The notes beneath the pieces were generated by a model. It was not told the DNA's origin and searched no databases. It worked only from the letters and a program-made list of their open reading frames with translations. This document shows, one piece after another, positions 33,986-36,696 of a stretch of DNA of 36,696 nt. The DNA is from Bacteroidota bacterium (GTDB lineage: Bacteria > Bacteroidota > Bacteroidia > Bacteroidales > FEN-979): contig JACNKI010000177.1 of assembly GCA_014382125.1 (NCBI GenBank), positions 1-36,696 of the forward strand. The letters are read 5' to 3'. Position 1 is the first letter of the stretch. Every line of letters begins with the position of its first letter. The position numbers and the translations under genes were made by a program.

Positions 33986-33993
33986 TACCTTTG
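33986..33993 (+). promoter_or_regulatory. -7 box, response regulator gene
   Basis: TACCTTTG on the plus strand, 17 nt before ATG 34011, giving a short leader. Divergent from the FG-GAP promoter. Confidence 0.5.
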
Positions 33994-34010
33994 ATCCAAA
34001 CTCTCCGATA

Positions 34011-35171
34011 ATGGCCAGAATACTTGTAATCGATGATGAAAAAAGCATCCGGAACACCCTTCGTGAGATCCTGGAGTATGAGAAGTTCATGATAGAGGAT
34101 GCTGCAGACGGGAAGGAGGGGATTAAAAAAGCCAGAGAGCAGTTCTTTGATGTCATCCTTTGCGATATCAAGATGCCAAAAATGGATGGTCTGGAGGTGT
34201 TGGATCAGTTACTGATCATCAGCGATGCACCTGTGATTATGATCTCCGGCCATGGAACAATCGAGACCGCTGTGGAAGCAATTAAAAAAGGGGCGTATGA
34301 TTACATTGCCAAACCGCTGGATCTCAACCGCTTGCTTGTGACAATCCGCAACGCCCTTGATAAAGCCAACCTGATGGATGAAACCAGGCGATTGCGCAGC
34401 AAGGTGGAACAACGATACAAGATGGTTGGTGAATCAGATGCGATGATTGCAGTGAAGGAGATGATCGGAAAGATTGCACCTACGGATGCCCGGGTACTGA
34501 TTTCAGGCGCTAACGGTACCGGAAAAGAGCTGGTTGCCCGTCATATTCATGAGTTGAGCACCCGGTGTGATGGACCTTTTGTGGAAGTAAATTGTGCGGC
34601 GATCCCATCTGAACTGATAGAAAGCCAGCTTTTTGGTCATGAAAAAGGTTCTTTTACCTCAGCGGTGAAACAACACAAAGGCGCGTTTGAAAGTGCAGAT
34701 GGTGGTACGCTTTTTTTAGATGAGATTGGCGATATGAGTTTAGCTGCTCAGGCCAAAGTACTGAGAGCCTTGCAGGAGAACAAGATTACACGCGTAGGAG
34801 GAGAAAAGGAGATACCGGTGGATGTCCGGGTAGTGGCCGCCACCAATAAAAATCTTAAAGAGGAGATCAACCGGAAAACGTTCAGAGAAGATCTCTACCA
34901 TCGCCTAAGCGTGATCATCATTCAAGTACCATCGTTGAAAAACCGTCTGGATGATATCCCTTTGCTTGTTGATAACTTTATCAATGAATTCTGCGAAGCA
35001 CAGGGGAAACAGGCAATGACAATCACTCCGGAAGCTATCGGAGAGCTACAAAAGTTCAATTGGACAGGAAACATCCGTGAACTCCGCAATGTGGTTGAAC
35101 GGCTCGTAATCCTTTGTGGCGATCCGATTCAGGGTGAGGATATCGGGCGGTATGCGGCACCGTTGTTTTAA
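34011..35171 (+). CDS. NtrC-family response regulator lacking a DNA-binding domain
   Basis: 386 residues. The receiver domain (about 1-120) has the acidic pocket VIDDE, phosphoacceptor D52 in LCDIKMPKMDG, and KPLD. An AAA+ sigma-54 activator domain follows (about 135-375), with Walker A SGANGTGKEL (about 165-174) and GGTLFLDEIGD. The sigma-54-contact loop GAFTGA reads GSFTSA. The protein stops at GNIRELRNVVERLVILCGDPIQGEDIGRYAAPLF, so the Fis-type helix-turn-helix is missing; a heptamer array begins 3 nt after the stop. As I recall, a similar HTH-less form is conserved in Bacteroidota, so this may be normal for the subfamily. ATG 34011 is chosen over the upstream track start. Confidence 0.88.
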   Translation: MARILVIDDEKSIRNTLREILEYEKFMIEDAADGKEGIKKAREQFFDVILCDIKMPKMDGLEVLDQLLIISDAPVIMISGHGTIETAVEAIKKGAYDYIAKPLDLNRLLVTIRNALDKANLMDETRRLRSKVEQRYKMVGESDAMIAVKEMIGKIAPTDARVLISGANGTGKELVARHIHELSTRCDGPFVEVNCAAIPSELIESQLFGHEKGSFTSAVKQHKGAFESADGGTLFLDEIGDMSLAAQAKVLRALQENKITRVGGEKEIPVDVRVVAATNKNLKEEINRKTFREDLYHRLSVIIIQVPSLKNRLDDIPLLVDNFINEFCEAQGKQAMTITPEAIGELQKFNWTGNIRELRNVVERLVILCGDPIQGEDIGRYAAPLF

Positions 35172-35174
35172 GAC

Positions 35175-35209
35175 CTCAGTCCGCAGTCCACAGTCTACAG
35201 TCTTCAGTG
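35175..35209. repeat. Five-unit heptamer array after the response regulator gene
   Basis: CCTCAGT CCGCAGT CCACAGT CTACAGT CTTCAGT; reverse complement is the GAAGACT/GTGGACT family. It starts 3 nt after the stop codon. The rest of the 199-bp gap holds only a promoter box. Confidence 0.85.
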
Positions 35210-35288
35210 TTTCTTTTGAAGTGTGATTTCCTAACATTAGATTTCCAAGCTCAATGGGAAAAGAAGATGATAATTTTTTTGTTGTGAA

Positions 35289-35321
35289 TTGCTTAACAAT
35301 TAGAAAAAAAGAGTAATTTTG
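35289..35321 (+). promoter_or_regulatory. Promoter of the hydroxyacyl-CoA dehydrogenase operon
   Basis: TTG at 35289-35291 and TAATTTTG at 35314-35321, spaced 22 bp, close to the TTG-N19-21-TAnnTTTG consensus. The best full promoter match in the window. Confidence 0.6.
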
Positions 35322-35370
35322 CATTTCTAGAGCCTTTGCTTTATGAATTATACAAATTCATCATTTAATT

Positions 35371-36336
35371 ATGGAAGACATTCAAATTGAACCGATTGAA
35401 AAATATGGCCTTAGCAAAGAAGCCCGGCCAAAAGTTCTCTTTTCAAAAATTGGCATTGTTGGTTGCGGAACAGTCGGACAGGATCTGGCCATCACTGCTT
35501 CCAAGCACGGACTTGAAGTTATTTTTCTGGAAATCAATGAGGAAATGATCAAGAGATCCCTTTGTGAAATTGGGAAAGAGCTGGATCGGCAAATAAACCA
35601 CTGGGGACTTACCCCAAGTGATAAGAGAGCTATCCTGTCGCGTATAACCGGCACGTTATCTTATGAAGATTTTCATGACCGCGAATTGGTAATCGATGCT
35701 GTTCGCTCCAAACAACGGGAATCGAGTTTAACTACGAGAAAGCAAATTTTCAGGAACATCGAGCAGCATGTGAGCAACGAGTGTATCATCGCAACAAATT
35801 CTTCTACCCTGGTAATCACGGAGATGTCGTCGGAACTGAAATACAAGGAGAGATGTGTTAGTTTGCATATTTCGACAACTGCCCCGGGTGCCAGCGTGGC
35901 AGAAGTAGCAAGAGGGTTATATACTTCCCAAGAAGCGTATGATAAAATAATGAAATTTGCCCAGCTGTTGGATAAAGTATCTATTCCGGTGATCGAATCC
36001 CCTGGTCTTATCAGTGTCAGGCTTTTTGTTGTATTGCTCAACGAATCCTGTGCGGTGTTGATGGAAGGAGTGAGTTCCTTGGAAAATATTGATTTAACAG
36101 CTCGTGCCAGCTTTAGTATGCCTCTGGGCCCATTTGCTCTTGCCGATAAAATTGGTCTTGATAAGATACTCCGCTGGATGGAAAACCTCTATGGAGAATT
36201 TGGGAATACCAGGTATATCGCTTCACCTATTTTAAAGAAACTGGTAAGAGCTAACAAGCTGGGAAGAAGCACATTGTCAGGTTTTTATAACTACGACAGT
36301 GAAGGGAAGAAGATTGTTGAAGAAAAATTACAATAA
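35371..36336 (+). CDS. 3-hydroxyacyl-CoA dehydrogenase family protein
   Basis: 321-residue NAD-dependent oxidoreductase of the 3-hydroxybutyryl-CoA dehydrogenase family. The Rossmann motif is GIVGCGTVGQDLAITA (about 28-43), then NSSTLVITE, and the C-terminal domain has MPLGPFALADKIGLD and LGRSTLSGFYNYD. The usual HFFNP block is replaced by LHISTTAPGASVAEVARG: His and Glu of the catalytic pair remain, but the Asn of the SPGFVVNR block is Val (SPGLISVR). It may be a divergent dehydrogenase subfamily. It stands 25 nt before acetate kinase, suggesting a fermentation operon. Confidence 0.82.
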   Translation: MEDIQIEPIEKYGLSKEARPKVLFSKIGIVGCGTVGQDLAITASKHGLEVIFLEINEEMIKRSLCEIGKELDRQINHWGLTPSDKRAILSRITGTLSYEDFHDRELVIDAVRSKQRESSLTTRKQIFRNIEQHVSNECIIATNSSTLVITEMSSELKYKERCVSLHISTTAPGASVAEVARGLYTSQEAYDKIMKFAQLLDKVSIPVIESPGLISVRLFVVLLNESCAVLMEGVSSLENIDLTARASFSMPLGPFALADKIGLDKILRWMENLYGEFGNTRYIASPILKKLVRANKLGRSTLSGFYNYDSEGKKIVEEKLQ

Positions 36337-36361
36337 CGTGTTTATCCAATAAATTATTCCA

Positions 36362-36696
36362 ATGAATATTCTTGTTCTGAATTGTGGTAGCTCCTCAATA
36401 AAATACCAGCTTTTCAATTTTGAAAAACAGGTCATTCTTGCCAGAGGAATTGTAGAAAAGATCGGGTTGAAAGGTTCTTTTATGATGTACGAAAAGACGA
36501 AAGGTGAGAAAATCCGGTTCGAGGGTGAGGTGATTGATCACCAGGTGGGAATTGAATATATTCTGGGTGTTCTGATCAGCAAGGAGCACGGGTGCATCTC
36601 TTCATTGTCGGATATCCAGGCTGTAGGACACAGGGTTGCTCACGGGGGCGAACAGTTCAAGGAAAGTACCTTGATTGACGAAGAAGCCCTTAATTA
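36362..36696 (+). CDS. ackA: Acetate kinase, 3' end beyond window
   Basis: Interconverts acetate + ATP and acetyl phosphate. The first 111 residues are present: the ASKHA phosphate-1 motif ILVLNCGSSSIKYQLF (residues 3-18) and the substrate-pocket block AVGHRVAHGGEQF (about 89-101) are characteristic. The frame is open to the right edge. Butyrate kinase is related, but the GHRVxHGGE form favours acetate kinase. Confidence 0.9.
   Translation, partial: MNILVLNCGSSSIKYQLFNFEKQVILARGIVEKIGLKGSFMMYEKTKGEKIRFEGEVIDHQVGIEYILGVLISKEHGCISSLSDIQAVGHRVAHGGEQFKESTLIDEEALN

Overview
The window reads as a chromosomal segment of a member of the Bacteroidota, most likely an uncultured, largely anaerobic Bacteroidales/Marinilabiliales-type organism. 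The evidence is an almost canonical Bacteroidota division and cell-wall (dcw) cluster, PorT-like and GldB genes, a secreted FG-GAP protein with a type IX secretion (T9SS) sorting tail, and many intergenic TAnnTTTG boxes (the -7 element of this phylum's primary sigma factor) with no obvious Shine-Dalgarno sequences. No tRNA, rRNA, CRISPR array, insertion sequence or phage gene was seen. Genes are tightly packed and no gene-free stretch exceeds about 220 bp.

Layout. 1-1686 (-): 5' part of alaS, running off the left edge. 1822-4907 (+): M23 peptidase, MerR regulator, alkyltransferase-like protein, Mrp ATPase, Nfu iron-sulfur protein. 4947-7351 (-): glutamine-dependent NAD synthetase and a PorT-like barrel. 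7481-10148 (+): GldB lipoprotein, terminator, ComM/YifB ATPase. 10181-11044 (-): UbiA prenyltransferase. 11082-14859 (+): methyltransferase, orphan ABC ATPase, heptose-phosphate kinase, geranylgeranyl-reductase-like flavoprotein. 14904-16409 (-): seven-haem NapC/NirT-type cytochrome. 16513-31412 (-): the dcw cluster, transcribed mraZ, rsmH, ftsL, ftsI, murE, mraY, murD remnant, ftsW, murG, murC, ftsQ, ftsA, ftsZ, with a three-box MraZ operator upstream. 31634-33940 (-): T9SS-sorted FG-GAP protein. 34011-35171 (+): sigma-54-type response regulator without a DNA-binding domain. 35371-36696 (+): 3-hydroxyacyl-CoA dehydrogenase and the start of acetate kinase.

Two things stand out. (1) murD is reduced to a 182-residue C-terminal piece that starts 2 nt after mraY. 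The UDP-MurNAc-binding domain and nearly all of the ATPase domain are gone, and several ligase motifs have drifted, while the rest of the peptidoglycan cluster is intact. (2) The window is peppered with short tandem arrays, nearly all with a 7-bp period (a few 8 or 9 bp). Several consensus families recur at unlinked places. They sit in frame inside housekeeping genes (alaS, nadE, murC, murG, the FG-GAP gene) or exactly at gene ends (ATL, mrp, ftsZ, the response regulator, comM/ubiA). A 7-bp unit reads through as a 7-residue repeat in any frame, which may explain why these arrays are tolerated in coding DNA. They resemble in principle the heptanucleotide STRRs of cyanobacteria and the in-frame palindromic elements of Rickettsia, but the multi-family, common-period pattern here may be a distinct repeat-generating system.

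Genes working together: the dcw genes build and divide the wall (MurE carries the DNPR motif of meso-diaminopimelate-adding enzymes). PorT, GldB and the sorted FG-GAP protein point to a T9SS. Mrp and Nfu form an Fe-S delivery pair. The cytochrome suggests quinol-dependent anaerobic respiration, and acetate kinase suggests fermentation.
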